Notes under the pieces: model-generated
The model's input: the letters and a program-made list of their open reading frames with translations, nothing else
What the model was told of the DNA's origin: nothing
The model's database searches: none
Source: Nitrososphaerota archaeon
GTDB taxonomy: Archaea; Thermoproteota; Nitrososphaeria; Nitrososphaerales; Gagatemarchaeaceae
DNA length: 64,000 nt
Assembly: GCA_029785375.1 (NCBI GenBank)
Contig: JAFLZV010000005.1
Location: 12,239-76,238, forward strand
Direction: 5' to 3'
Program-made: the position numbers and the translations under genes
Shown: positions 52,453 through 60,171 of the stretch, in pieces
How the letters are laid out: every line of letters begins with the position of its first letter
Position numbering within the stretch: the first letter of the stretch is position 1

Positions 52453-53154
52453 CTATGCGAGGGCGACGAGGTCGCGGACAGTCTCCTCAGGTTTCGTTAT
52501 CATGGGCCAGTGCCCCGCCTCGATTAGCTTGTACGGCCCTTCAAGCTTCCCCCACTTCCCTGCGACAATCTCCTCCACCGGGTCCCCCGCGAGGGTGCAG
52601 AAGATGTACGCCTCTTTGACCGAGTCGTATCCCTTGGACAAGGTGATCGGGTCTTTGGCGAGCTTTATCGGCCAGGGGGTGGCCATGGACATCATCCACC
52701 GCCGCTCTTCCCCGACGACATCCTTACCTATCGTGTCGACAATCTCTTCTGAGAGTCGGACGCCCAACGAATCTGGGGTGAGGGACGGAAACTCCTTCGA
52801 CGGGTCGAAGCCGCCCTGGGGGTCTCTGGTCCGTTCGGGCCTGAACGCGTCAAGGTAAATCACCTTAGACACCCTGTCAGTGGCCTTGTCTGCGACGGCC
52901 GCGGCCACCTTGCCGGCGAAGCTGTGCCCCACGAGTATGAAGTCATCCAACTCGTTGTACCTTACCACGTTGAGGACATCATGTATAGCCGTCTCCATGC
53001 CGACATCTTTGGACATCAGGTGGACCCTCTCCCCCATACCCGTGAGCGTCACCGGGTAGGCCTCGTGGCCTTCCTTCTCAAGGAGCGGCACCACGCGCTT
53101 CCACGCCCACGCACCTAGCCAGGCGCCTGGGATGAGGACGAACCTAGACATCAT
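52453..53154 (-). CDS. Alpha/beta hydrolase
   Basis: Alpha/beta hydrolase of the EstA/salicylate-esterase-like type. The start FVLIPGAWLGAWAWKRVVPLL holds the oxyanion hole. The nucleophile elbow is GHSFAG with Ser (near 78), an acidic residue follows in the GDPVEEI region, and His is in EAGHWPM (near 218). All three catalytic positions seem present. The ORF track starts at 53397; I choose ATG 53154 with a TATA-like TTATGTATG just upstream, giving 233 aa. The natural ester is unknown. Confidence 0.87.
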   Translation of the reverse strand: MMSRFVLIPGAWLGAWAWKRVVPLLEKEGHEAYPVTLTGMGERVHLMSKDVGMETAIHDVLNVVRYNELDDFILVGHSFAGKVAAAVADKATDRVSKVIYLDAFRPERTRDPQGGFDPSKEFPSLTPDSLGVRLSEEIVDTIGKDVVGEERRWMMSMATPWPIKLAKDPITLSKGYDSVKEAYIFCTLAGDPVEEIVAGKWGKLEGPYKLIEAGHWPMITKPEETVRDLVALA

Positions 53155-53390
53155 GCGAGCCCCTGCCTCGGCATACATAAACCTCCTGAGGTTTCGGGCC
53201 GCCACCGACGGGGAGGGCTCCGAGAAACTGGTCTGGCCCACCAAAGGAGCCATTGACGACGTCCGCCGACCCGCGGACAGCCACGCCCGGACCACTGACG
53301 AGTCTGGCAGAGGGCTTCGTGTCGACTGGAGGAGACCAGAGGAGCGTTGATATACCCGACGCAAGTTCAGAACTCGGCAAGGCTCCCACC

Positions 53391-54491
53391 TTGCCAAGAA
53401 GTTTTCTCAAGAAACTCGACACGGCCCAGGGCGTTTTCACATTCAGGGACTTCATACTCCTCCCGGGGAGGAGCGAAGTCGAGCCAGGGGACATCGACCT
53501 CTCGACGAGGATTACCAGGAACATCAAGCTGAGGGTCCCCCTGGTCTCGTCCCCCATGGACACCGTCACGGAGTGGAAGCTCGCCCTCGAGATGGCCAAG
53601 CTCGGAGGGGCCGGGGCGATACACAGGAACATGCCAGTCGAGAGGCAGGTGGAGCAGGCGAGGAAGGTGAAGGCGGCCAAGGCAGAGGCGGTGAGCACCG
53701 ACGAGAAGGGGAGGCCTTTAGTCGGGGCTTCGGTGTCACCTCTCGACGCAGAGAGGTGCAAAGCCCTGGACAGAGTGGTCGACTTCCTGGTAGCCGACGT
53801 CGCCCATTTCCACACTTCCAAGGTCATGGAAGCCGCAAGGAGGGTGATTCCTGACCTGTCTGCAGATTTCATCGCAGGCAACATAGGGACTAGCAAGGCG
53901 GCCTCAGACATAGTCGACGAGCTCCCCAGGGTGGACGGGTTCAGGGCGGGCATCGGCTCGGGTTCAATATGCATCACATCCGAAGTCACGAGGGTGGGGG
54001 CGCCGACCCTGTTCGCGGTCGCCCAGGTAGCCACCGCGATGGAGGAGAAGGGGCTTGACATACCTATCGTAGCCGATGGAGGGATCAGGGGACCCGGGGA
54101 CGCTGCCCTGAGCTTTGCCGCAGGTGCGTCGGTGGCGATGCTCGGCTCCGCGCTCGCCGGGACGGCGGAGTCCCCGAGCCCGCGAGTCACAAAGAAGGGG
54201 AGGGCGTACAAAGTCCATAGAGGGATGGCGAGCGCGGCGGCTAGGAGGGTGAGGTTCGCCGTCGACAGGTACAGCGTCCCTGCGAAAGGCCTGGACGAGG
54301 GGGTGGAGGCCTACGTCCCCTACGTCGGAAGAGCCTCCGGGGTCGTGGAGAGGATGGAGAACGGGCTCAGGGCAGCCTTCGGCTATGCTGGCGCCAAGAG
54401 CGTGCATGATATGTGGACGAAGGCGACTTTTGGTTCGGTGAGCGCGGTCGGAGCCACGGAGCTCGGGGCGCACTCCGTCGAGGAGATATGA
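53391..54491 (+). CDS. guaB: IMP dehydrogenase, CBS-less form
   Basis: Oxidises IMP to XMP with NAD+, the committed step to GMP. FTFRDFILLPGRSEVEPGDIDLSTR and VSSPMDTVTEW are the N-terminal signatures. GIGSGSICITSEVTRVG is the catalytic loop with the active Cys, and VDRYSVP carries the Arg-Tyr flap dyad that favours IMPDH over GMP reductase. The usual pair of CBS regulatory domains is absent, so the chain is about 366 aa instead of about 480. I choose TTG 53391; the track start at 53253 lies upstream of a TATATACC-like element. guaA overlaps its stop. Confidence 0.88.
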   Translation: MPRSFLKKLDTAQGVFTFRDFILLPGRSEVEPGDIDLSTRITRNIKLRVPLVSSPMDTVTEWKLALEMAKLGGAGAIHRNMPVERQVEQARKVKAAKAEAVSTDEKGRPLVGASVSPLDAERCKALDRVVDFLVADVAHFHTSKVMEAARRVIPDLSADFIAGNIGTSKAASDIVDELPRVDGFRAGIGSGSICITSEVTRVGAPTLFAVAQVATAMEEKGLDIPIVADGGIRGPGDAALSFAAGASVAMLGSALAGTAESPSPRVTKKGRAYKVHRGMASAAARRVRFAVDRYSVPAKGLDEGVEAYVPYVGRASGVVERMENGLRAAFGYAGAKSVHDMWTKATFGSVSAVGATELGAHSVEEI

Positions 54492-56035
54492 TGGAGCCGG
54501 ACCTCGCAGGAGGGATAGCGGTCCTCGACTTCGGGGGGCAGTACGCTCATCTGATCTGCCGCAGGGTGAGGCGGCTGGGGGTTTACGCAGCCCTGCTCCC
54601 GCACAGCACCCCTCTGGAGGAACTGGAGAAGAGGAAGGTGGCAGGGCTCATCCTTTCTGGAGGGCCTTCCAGCGTCTACGCGCCAGGCGCGCCCGCGGGG
54701 GATCCGGGGATCTTCGGCGGGGAGCTCCCCGTCCTGGGTATCTGCTATGGCTACCAGCTCATGGTGAAAGCCCACGGTGGGGAGGTGGCAAGGGCTGGGC
54801 GGAGGGAGTACGGCAGGACCAGGGTCAGGATAGCTGACAGCGGTGGGCTGTTCGAGGGCGTGGAGGGCGGGTCGCTGGAGGCCTGGATGAGCCACTCAGA
54901 CTCAGCCACCAAGATTCCGCAGGCGATGGAAGTCCTGGCGTCCTCAGACGGTTCGCCCTACGCAGCTGTCAAGCTCTCCGGGCAGCGGCAGTACGGCGTC
55001 CAGTTCCACCCGGAGGTCTCTCATACAGAGAACGGCGAGACCATCTTAGCAAACTTCGTCCTGAAGGTCTGCGGGGCCGAGCGCAGATGGAGCATGCAGG
55101 GGTTCCTCCGGCGTTCGGTCGAGGAGCTGTCAAAGCTCGACGGGAGGGTCCTGTGCGCGGTCTCTGGCGGAGTCGATTCTTCAGTCGCGGCCGTGCTCCT
55201 GTCGAAGGCGGTCGGAGAGCGGCTCAGGTGCGTATTCATAGACACCGGGCTCCTCAGGGCAGGAGAGAGGGAGGAGGTAGAGGCGACCCTCGGCAGGGAC
55301 CTCGGTCTCAGCGTGGCCGTCGTCGAAGCTGCAGAAAGGTTCATGGGCGCCCTGAAGGGGGTGGCTGACCCCGAAGAGAAGAGGAGGGCGACAGGGAAGG
55401 TGTTCGCAGGTGTCTTCGAGGAGTTCGCTGGGAGGGAGGGGCCATTCGAGCACCTTGCCCAGGGGACACTGTACCCCGACGTCATAGAGAGCGGTAGGTC
55501 TTCGGGCCCCGCCGCGGTAATCAAGACGCATCACAACGTCGGCGGGCTCCCACCAGGTCTGTCGATGCATGTGGTAGAGCCGCTCCGGGAGCTATACAAA
55601 GACGAGGTCAGGGAGCTAGGGGGACTGCTCGGCCTCCCCAAGGCAGCCCTGAAAAGGCATCCGTTCCCCGGACCAGGGCTGGCGGTCAGGGTGCTGGGCG
55701 AGGTCACCACGGAGAAGCTCGCTGCCTGCAGAGAGGCGAGCAGGATCGTCGAGGAGGTGCTAGAAGAGGCTGGGGCATACTCGCAGGCTTGGCAGGCTTT
55801 CGCCTACGTGGGGGACGACAGGGTCACTGGTGTCCTTGGGGACGAGAGGAGATACGGGTTCCAGGTCGTGGTGAAGGTGGTCGAGTCGGTCGACGGGATG
55901 ACCGCGGACTGGAGCAGGCTCGACCCGGCGACGATGGAAAAGATTTCGAGCAGGATAACCAATGAGGTGCGAGGTGCCGTCGCCGTGGCTTACAACCTCT
56001 CGTCCAAACCCCCTGCCACGATCGAACCACAGTGA
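54488..56035 (+). CDS. guaA: GMP synthase (glutamine-hydrolysing), single chain
   Basis: Converts XMP to GMP with glutamine and ATP. The glutaminase domain has the nucleophile Cys in GICYGYQ (near 78) and the HPEVSHTE triad part (near 170). The ATP-pyrophosphatase domain has AVSGGVDSSVAA (near 222), and the C-terminal dimerisation domain has RHPFPGPGLAVRVLGEVT. Both activities are on one chain of 515 aa, whereas many Euryarchaeota split them into two genes. Start ATGATGG overlaps the guaB stop, so guaB-guaA are translationally coupled; a second ATG at 54491 could be used. Confidence 0.96.
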   Translation: MMEPDLAGGIAVLDFGGQYAHLICRRVRRLGVYAALLPHSTPLEELEKRKVAGLILSGGPSSVYAPGAPAGDPGIFGGELPVLGICYGYQLMVKAHGGEVARAGRREYGRTRVRIADSGGLFEGVEGGSLEAWMSHSDSATKIPQAMEVLASSDGSPYAAVKLSGQRQYGVQFHPEVSHTENGETILANFVLKVCGAERRWSMQGFLRRSVEELSKLDGRVLCAVSGGVDSSVAAVLLSKAVGERLRCVFIDTGLLRAGEREEVEATLGRDLGLSVAVVEAAERFMGALKGVADPEEKRRATGKVFAGVFEEFAGREGPFEHLAQGTLYPDVIESGRSSGPAAVIKTHHNVGGLPPGLSMHVVEPLRELYKDEVRELGGLLGLPKAALKRHPFPGPGLAVRVLGEVTTEKLAACREASRIVEEVLEEAGAYSQAWQAFAYVGDDRVTGVLGDERRYGFQVVVKVVESVDGMTADWSRLDPATMEKISSRITNEVRGAVAVAYNLSSKPPATIEPQ

Positions 56036-57027
56036 AGACCATGACCCGGCCGGGCCCAAGGAAGGAGCTTGCGGAACTTCACGTCCACCTCGGAGGGTCG
56101 GTGGATCCGGCCGTGATGTGGGAGATCGCCCACGCCCAGGGGATCAGGCTCCCTACCAAGGACTACTGGAAGTTCGTTGACATGGTCACCGTGGACGGGG
56201 CCAGGGGAAAGACCTTCGAAGAGTACCTCGCGCTGTTCCATTGGACTGAGCTCATCCAGTCGAGCCCTCTCGCCATCGAGAGGTCCGTGTATCAGACCAT
56301 CGCCGGGGCGTACAGGAAGAACAACATCACCCTCCTCGAACTCCGCTTCAACCCAATGAAGAGGAACAGGGGAGGGGAGCAGGACCTGGACCAGATCATG
56401 ATGGCAGCCGTGAGGGGACTGGACAGGGCGTCTCTTGAGTACCCTGTCAGGACAGGGCTCATCGTATGCTTGGACAGGACGTTCGACCGGAAGCTGAACG
56501 AAATACTGGTTGACAAGGCCGTACTCTTCTCCAACAGGGGGGTGGTTGGGATCGACATAGCAGGGCCCGCCGCCCGGGGGTTCAGATATGCTGACTACGA
56601 TGCGACATACAGGCGGGCGAGGAGGGAGGGGCTCGGACTCACGGTACATGCTGGGGAGGACGAGGGGCCGGAATCAGTCCGCGAGGTCCTCGAGCGCCTT
56701 GAGCCGGACAGGATCGGCCACGGGGTGAGGGCGACGGAAGACGAAGAGACCATAGATATGTTGGTGGAGAGGGGCACAATCCTAGAGGTCTGTCCCACTT
56801 CGAACCTGAACACGGGGGTCCTGAAGGGGATAGCAGAGCTGAAGGGGGTATTCGCGGCCCTGAAAGCCCATGGGGTCAAGTACACAATCAACACGGACGG
56901 GCCGGAGATGCTGAAGACCAACATCCGCGGCGAGGTGGACTTCCTGGTCAGGAACGGCATCATCACCGCGGCTGAGGCTCAGCAGGCGAACAGGACCGCC
57001 TTCCAGGCGTCTTTCGTCAAGGGCTGA
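56032..57027 (+). CDS. add: Adenosine deaminase
   Basis: Zinc enzyme deaminating adenosine to inosine (or a related purine). ELHVHLGGSVDP (near 15) gives two metal His. LTVHAGEDEGPESV (near 203) supplies the third His and catalytic Glu, RIGHGVRA the next His and INTDGPEM (near 286) the final Asp. The TDDP usual at the end is TDGP here. At 331 aa the length is right. The GTG start overlaps the guaA stop by 4 nt, so guaB-guaA-add form a purine interconversion operon. Confidence 0.93.
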   Translation: MKTMTRPGPRKELAELHVHLGGSVDPAVMWEIAHAQGIRLPTKDYWKFVDMVTVDGARGKTFEEYLALFHWTELIQSSPLAIERSVYQTIAGAYRKNNITLLELRFNPMKRNRGGEQDLDQIMMAAVRGLDRASLEYPVRTGLIVCLDRTFDRKLNEILVDKAVLFSNRGVVGIDIAGPAARGFRYADYDATYRRARREGLGLTVHAGEDEGPESVREVLERLEPDRIGHGVRATEDEETIDMLVERGTILEVCPTSNLNTGVLKGIAELKGVFAALKAHGVKYTINTDGPEMLKTNIRGEVDFLVRNGIITAAEAQQANRTAFQASFVKG

Positions 57028-57030
57028 ACG

Positions 57031-57801
57031 GTGCAAAGGTTAGTAAGGAGACCAGGTCTGGGCGTGCCGAAGTTGGAGCCAGCTGAGAAGGCAGTCGCGG
57101 TCGGGGAGTACACGGTGAACTATGCCTCGGCAGGGAACGGCGAACCGCTGTTCTTGCTCCATGGTAGCGAGTCACGGGAGACCTGGAGGGTGTGGGAACC
57201 TTTGCTCCCACTCTCCGACACCTACCGGCTCATAGCGCCGGACTTGCTGGGGCACGGGAAGTCGTCGAAGCCTCAGGAGACCCCGGACCACGCGGGTCAG
57301 GCGCGCACGCTCAAAGACCTGGCGGACAAGCTCGGGGTGAGCAGGGCCGCGATGCTCGGAGGCGGGTGGGGGGGCCAGGTAGCCCTCGAATATGCCTTGG
57401 AGTGGCCGGACTCGGTGAGCTCGCTTGTGCTCATCGCCAGCGCGTACGACGTGGAACAGCTCCCAAGGCTGCGGAAGCTGAGGAAGCCTGCCCTGATAAT
57501 CTATGCAGAGGATGACATGGTCACGCAGCTGAAGGCAGGGTACCTCCTGCGCGACGCCATCGGGAAGTCGAGGCTGGAGGTTCTGGGGACGGTCGCCAGG
57601 GACCCAAGGTACGACTTCCGAATGAGCCACAGGCTCCAGAACTTCAGGGCCCCGAAGGTGCTACAACTGACCAGGTCGTTCCTTTCCAACCCTTCCGCCA
57701 TGGTCGCCGAGCCTCCGGAGATGGAGAACGAGCTCCGGGGGCAGGCCCTGAGGAAGGACGACGAGAAGGACGGCCCCATCTGGAGGAAGAGCTCCCCCTA
57801 G
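57031..57801 (+). CDS. Alpha/beta-hydrolase-fold protein lacking the nucleophile Ser
   Basis: The fold is clear: LFLLHGSESRETWRVWEPLL (oxyanion region), LIAPDLLGHGKSSKP and LEYALEWPDSVSSLVLIAS. At the nucleophile elbow, where the family reads G-x-S-x-G-G, this protein reads GGGWGGQ, with Gly in place of Ser. No Asp or Cys substitute is present. It may be a non-enzymatic member or use another chemistry. It begins at a GTG 3 nt after the add stop, so it is probably the fourth gene of the purine operon. The C-terminal 30 residues are charged. Confidence 0.8.
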   Translation: MQRLVRRPGLGVPKLEPAEKAVAVGEYTVNYASAGNGEPLFLLHGSESRETWRVWEPLLPLSDTYRLIAPDLLGHGKSSKPQETPDHAGQARTLKDLADKLGVSRAAMLGGGWGGQVALEYALEWPDSVSSLVLIASAYDVEQLPRLRKLRKPALIIYAEDDMVTQLKAGYLLRDAIGKSRLEVLGTVARDPRYDFRMSHRLQNFRAPKVLQLTRSFLSNPSAMVAEPPEMENELRGQALRKDDEKDGPIWRKSSP

Positions 57802-58317
57802 CCGCAGGCATCCGGTCTGGTCCTTAGGCGTCGGAACACATCTGTCCCCGATGCGGCTGCGGCCAGTCTTTCGTCCCCCTGACATCTTGACCCCTCTGGC
57901 CCGGCGCCTGGGCCGCGATTCGGCCGCACAGCGTGGCCCCTCAAAACCAGAAGAGCTGGGGCACGTTTAGGCGGCTGGACCGTCATCCTGGCTGGCGCGC
58001 CACCTGGTTCAACGACCGTGAACGCATGGGTCATGGGACCGCCGCCCTGTCCTCCGCGAAGCGGTGCAGGAGACGTCAGAGCTCGGAGGGGAGCGCCTCA
58101 GCCTGGCCCGATGGGTATTGGGGCCAGAACGCCTTGGACTCGTTATCATGAAGCCGGACAGCAGACGCGCGGGGGAAAGCAGCGCTCGAGAAGGCCGGCA
58201 AGCGTGCGATGCCCCGCCGGGCGGTTACCTTACCCTCGAGGGGCGGAAAGACGGCAGCCAGTAGAGCGCAGTCCAGTTGTTTCGTTGTTTCGGCCCCAGA
58301 TGGACGCGAAGGGGTCG
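57802..58317. other. Gap downstream of two convergent operons, nothing recognised
   Basis: About 515 nt between the convergent purine operon and the rps7 gene. ORFs of 65-200 codons on both strands overlap one another and show no family features. I looked for RNase P and SRP RNA consensus pieces and saw none. It may hold both terminators. Confidence 0.4.
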
Positions 58318-58929
58318 CTACCTCGAAGCCATTGCCACGCGTTCTTGCTCGTTCTTCTTCTTGACCGCGTAGCTGTTGGAGTCGCCGGACGCAGCCTGGA
58401 TGACCTCGTCCGCCAAGACCTCCTCAACGGTCTTCACCGAGTTGAACGCCGACTCCCTGACCCCCTCAGAGATGAACCTCAACGCGAGGTCCACCCGCCT
58501 CACCGGAGAGATGTCCACCGACTGGTGGTAGACTACGCCGCCATAGCTCAGCCTTGTGGTGTCCTCGTTGGGAGAGGAGTTTTCTATTGCCTTCACGAGC
58601 TGCTGCACCGGGTTCTGGCCCGTCCTTAACTCGATGATGGCGAAGGAGGCCTTGACCACGTTCATCGCTTTCTGCTTCTTGCCCCCCATCCTTCCGGTGT
58701 TCTTCGCATATTTCTTCCCGAAGTGCATCATCTCGTTCACCAGCCTTTCGACTACGTTGACCCTCGTCTTCCCGAACTTCTTGTGTTCGTGCCTCCCTCC
58801 CGAGTGGGGGATGAGTATCGGTCTCACGTTGATCACCGTCTGGAGCCCCGGATCCTCCACCTTGACCCCGGCCAGGTCCCACCTCTCCCAGAGCAGGAGG
58901 TTGGGGTACTCGAGCGCCTGCCTGCTCAT
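58318..58929 (-). CDS. rps7: 30S ribosomal protein S7 (uS7)
   Basis: Binds the 3' domain of 16S rRNA and helps form the 30S head and E site. KKFGKTRVNVVERLVNEMMHFGKKYAKNTGRMGGKK and NSSPNEDTTRLSYGGVVYHQSVDISPVRRVDLALRFI are the family core. At 203 aa it is a normal archaeal S7. It is the last gene of the rpoB-rpoA-rpl30e-nusA-rps12-rps7 string and begins 2 nt after the rps12 stop. Confidence 0.97.
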   Translation of the reverse strand: MSRQALEYPNLLLWERWDLAGVKVEDPGLQTVINVRPILIPHSGGRHEHKKFGKTRVNVVERLVNEMMHFGKKYAKNTGRMGGKKQKAMNVVKASFAIIELRTGQNPVQQLVKAIENSSPNEDTTRLSYGGVVYHQSVDISPVRRVDLALRFISEGVRESAFNSVKTVEEVLADEVIQAASGDSNSYAVKKKNEQERVAMASR

Positions 58930-58931
58930 GC

Positions 58932-59369
58932 CTATCTCCTCGGTTTCTCCTTGCGGCCGTAGACCAGCTCGTTGAGCGAGACCCCGTTTACCTTGAAGAC
59001 AGTCCAGCGGACCCCAGGTATGTCCCCCATGGCCCGCTTCATCGACCCGCCAATGCCCTGCAGGACTACCTCGTCGTGCTCGTCCACGAAGTTCAGGGCA
59101 CCGTCACCGGGTAGGAAGGCGGTGACCTGCTTCCCGTTCTTGACGATCTGGCACCGGATGCACTTCCTGATGGCAGAGTTAGGCTGCTTCGACTCCACCC
59201 CCACCTTCTCGAGGACGATTCCCCTCGCCTGCGGGGCGCCTTCGAGCGGGTCTGCCTTGTAGTCAAGGCCGAGCTTCCGCCTCTTGTACCACTTGTTGGA
59301 CCAGCGGAATCTCTGGCGCTTTAGCGAGATCTGCCTCGCTGCGAACTCTCCGCGTGGCGAACCGGGCAT
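58932..59369 (-). CDS. rps12: 30S ribosomal protein S12 (uS12)
   Basis: Located at the decoding centre, where it influences accuracy. [48 protein letters not shown] is the conserved heart, with the PNSA loop. At 145 aa it has archaeal length. The downstream rps7 start is 2 nt away, so they are coupled. nusA lies 38 nt upstream. Confidence 0.97.
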   Translation of the reverse strand: MPGSPRGEFAARQISLKRQRFRWSNKWYKRRKLGLDYKADPLEGAPQARGIVLEKVGVESKQPNSAIRKCIRCQIVKNGKQVTAFLPGDGALNFVDEHDEVVLQGIGGSMKRAMGDIPGVRWTVFKVNGVSLNELVYGRKEKPRR

Positions 59370-59407
59370 GCTTCAGTCGCCGCCTTTTCCCATCGTATAT
59401 AGAGCTT

Positions 59408-59854
59408 TCAAAGAAGTTCAGACGTTATCTGCAGGTTGCTCACGTCGAAGTAGCGCTTGGCGAGGAGCCTGACCTTCTCTGCGTTCTTCCCCCCCAGCCC
59501 GAGGACCGCACCCTTCTTCCTCGGGTCGACTATCACGACAACCGCCTTCGTGCCGTCCAGCCTCTCACTGACGCGCACTTCCTGGACCGACTTCTCGCCT
59601 AGGGCGTTCCTGACCAGCCCCTCCACGTCGTCGGACCACTCGACTACTTCGACAGGTCTCCTTACGGCCCGCTCGATCTTCTTCACGGAAGCACCCTCCT
59701 TGCCTATGGCTAGGCCCATCTGTCCCTTGGCCACTACGAAGATGACCCGGCCCCTACGTTCGTCTATTACGCAGTCCCTGGCCGTCGCACCTGTCATCCC
59801 CTGGAACATGGACATCAGGGAGAGCTCGTCCGAGGAGAGCTTGATCTCTGGCAC
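59408..59854 (-). CDS. nusA: NusA-like transcription factor (two KH domains)
   Basis: Short archaeal NusA homologue made only of the KH pair. KH1 has GQMGLAIGKEGASVKKIE (near 64-81), with the GxxG-type loop. KH2 has GAVLGLGGKNAEKVRLLAKR (near 114-133). It lacks the N-terminal RNAP-binding and S1 domains of bacterial NusA. 148 aa, GTG start. Its place between rpl30e and rps12 is the conserved archaeal order. A role in RNA binding during transcription of this operon or of rRNA is inferred. Confidence 0.94.
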   Translation of the reverse strand: MPEIKLSSDELSLMSMFQGMTGATARDCVIDERRGRVIFVVAKGQMGLAIGKEGASVKKIERAVRRPVEVVEWSDDVEGLVRNALGEKSVQEVRVSERLDGTKAVVVIVDPRKKGAVLGLGGKNAEKVRLLAKRYFDVSNLQITSELL

Positions 59855-59862
59855 CTAGAGTA

Positions 59863-60165
59863 TCACCGCATCAGCTGTTTGACGTCGGTGTCGCTCACGT
59901 TCCTGAGCGCCATGGCGGAGACGTTGTAGGGCTTCCCCACCAACCGCGCCAACTCTGCTGACGTCTGGGTCAGTTCGACCACCGGGACCCCGTGCTTCTT
60001 CGCCTCTTCCCTGAGCTTCTCGCCCAGGTCGTGTGGGATGGACCTCGTTATGAGGACGCCTTTGCTCCCCTTCACTGCCGCGATGCTCTCCCTGGCGCCG
60101 ACGGCGGTCTTCCCGGCCTTCATGGAATCCTTTAGCACCTTGGAGAGTTGGGCGGTGTCCACCAT
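59863..60165 (-). CDS. rpl30e: 50S ribosomal protein L30e (eL30)
   Basis: Ribosomal protein of the L7Ae/L30e RNA-binding fold. KAGKTAVGARESIAAVKGSKGVLITRSIPHDLGEKLREEAKKHGVPVVELTQTSAELARLVGKPYNVSAMAL matches the family throughout. It can bind kink-turn RNA. 100 aa, ATG start 6 nt after the rpoA stop, with nusA following after 8 nt. Confidence 0.95.
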   Translation of the reverse strand: MVDTAQLSKVLKDSMKAGKTAVGARESIAAVKGSKGVLITRSIPHDLGEKLREEAKKHGVPVVELTQTSAELARLVGKPYNVSAMALRNVSDTDVKQLMR

Positions 60166-60171
60166 TCTCTA

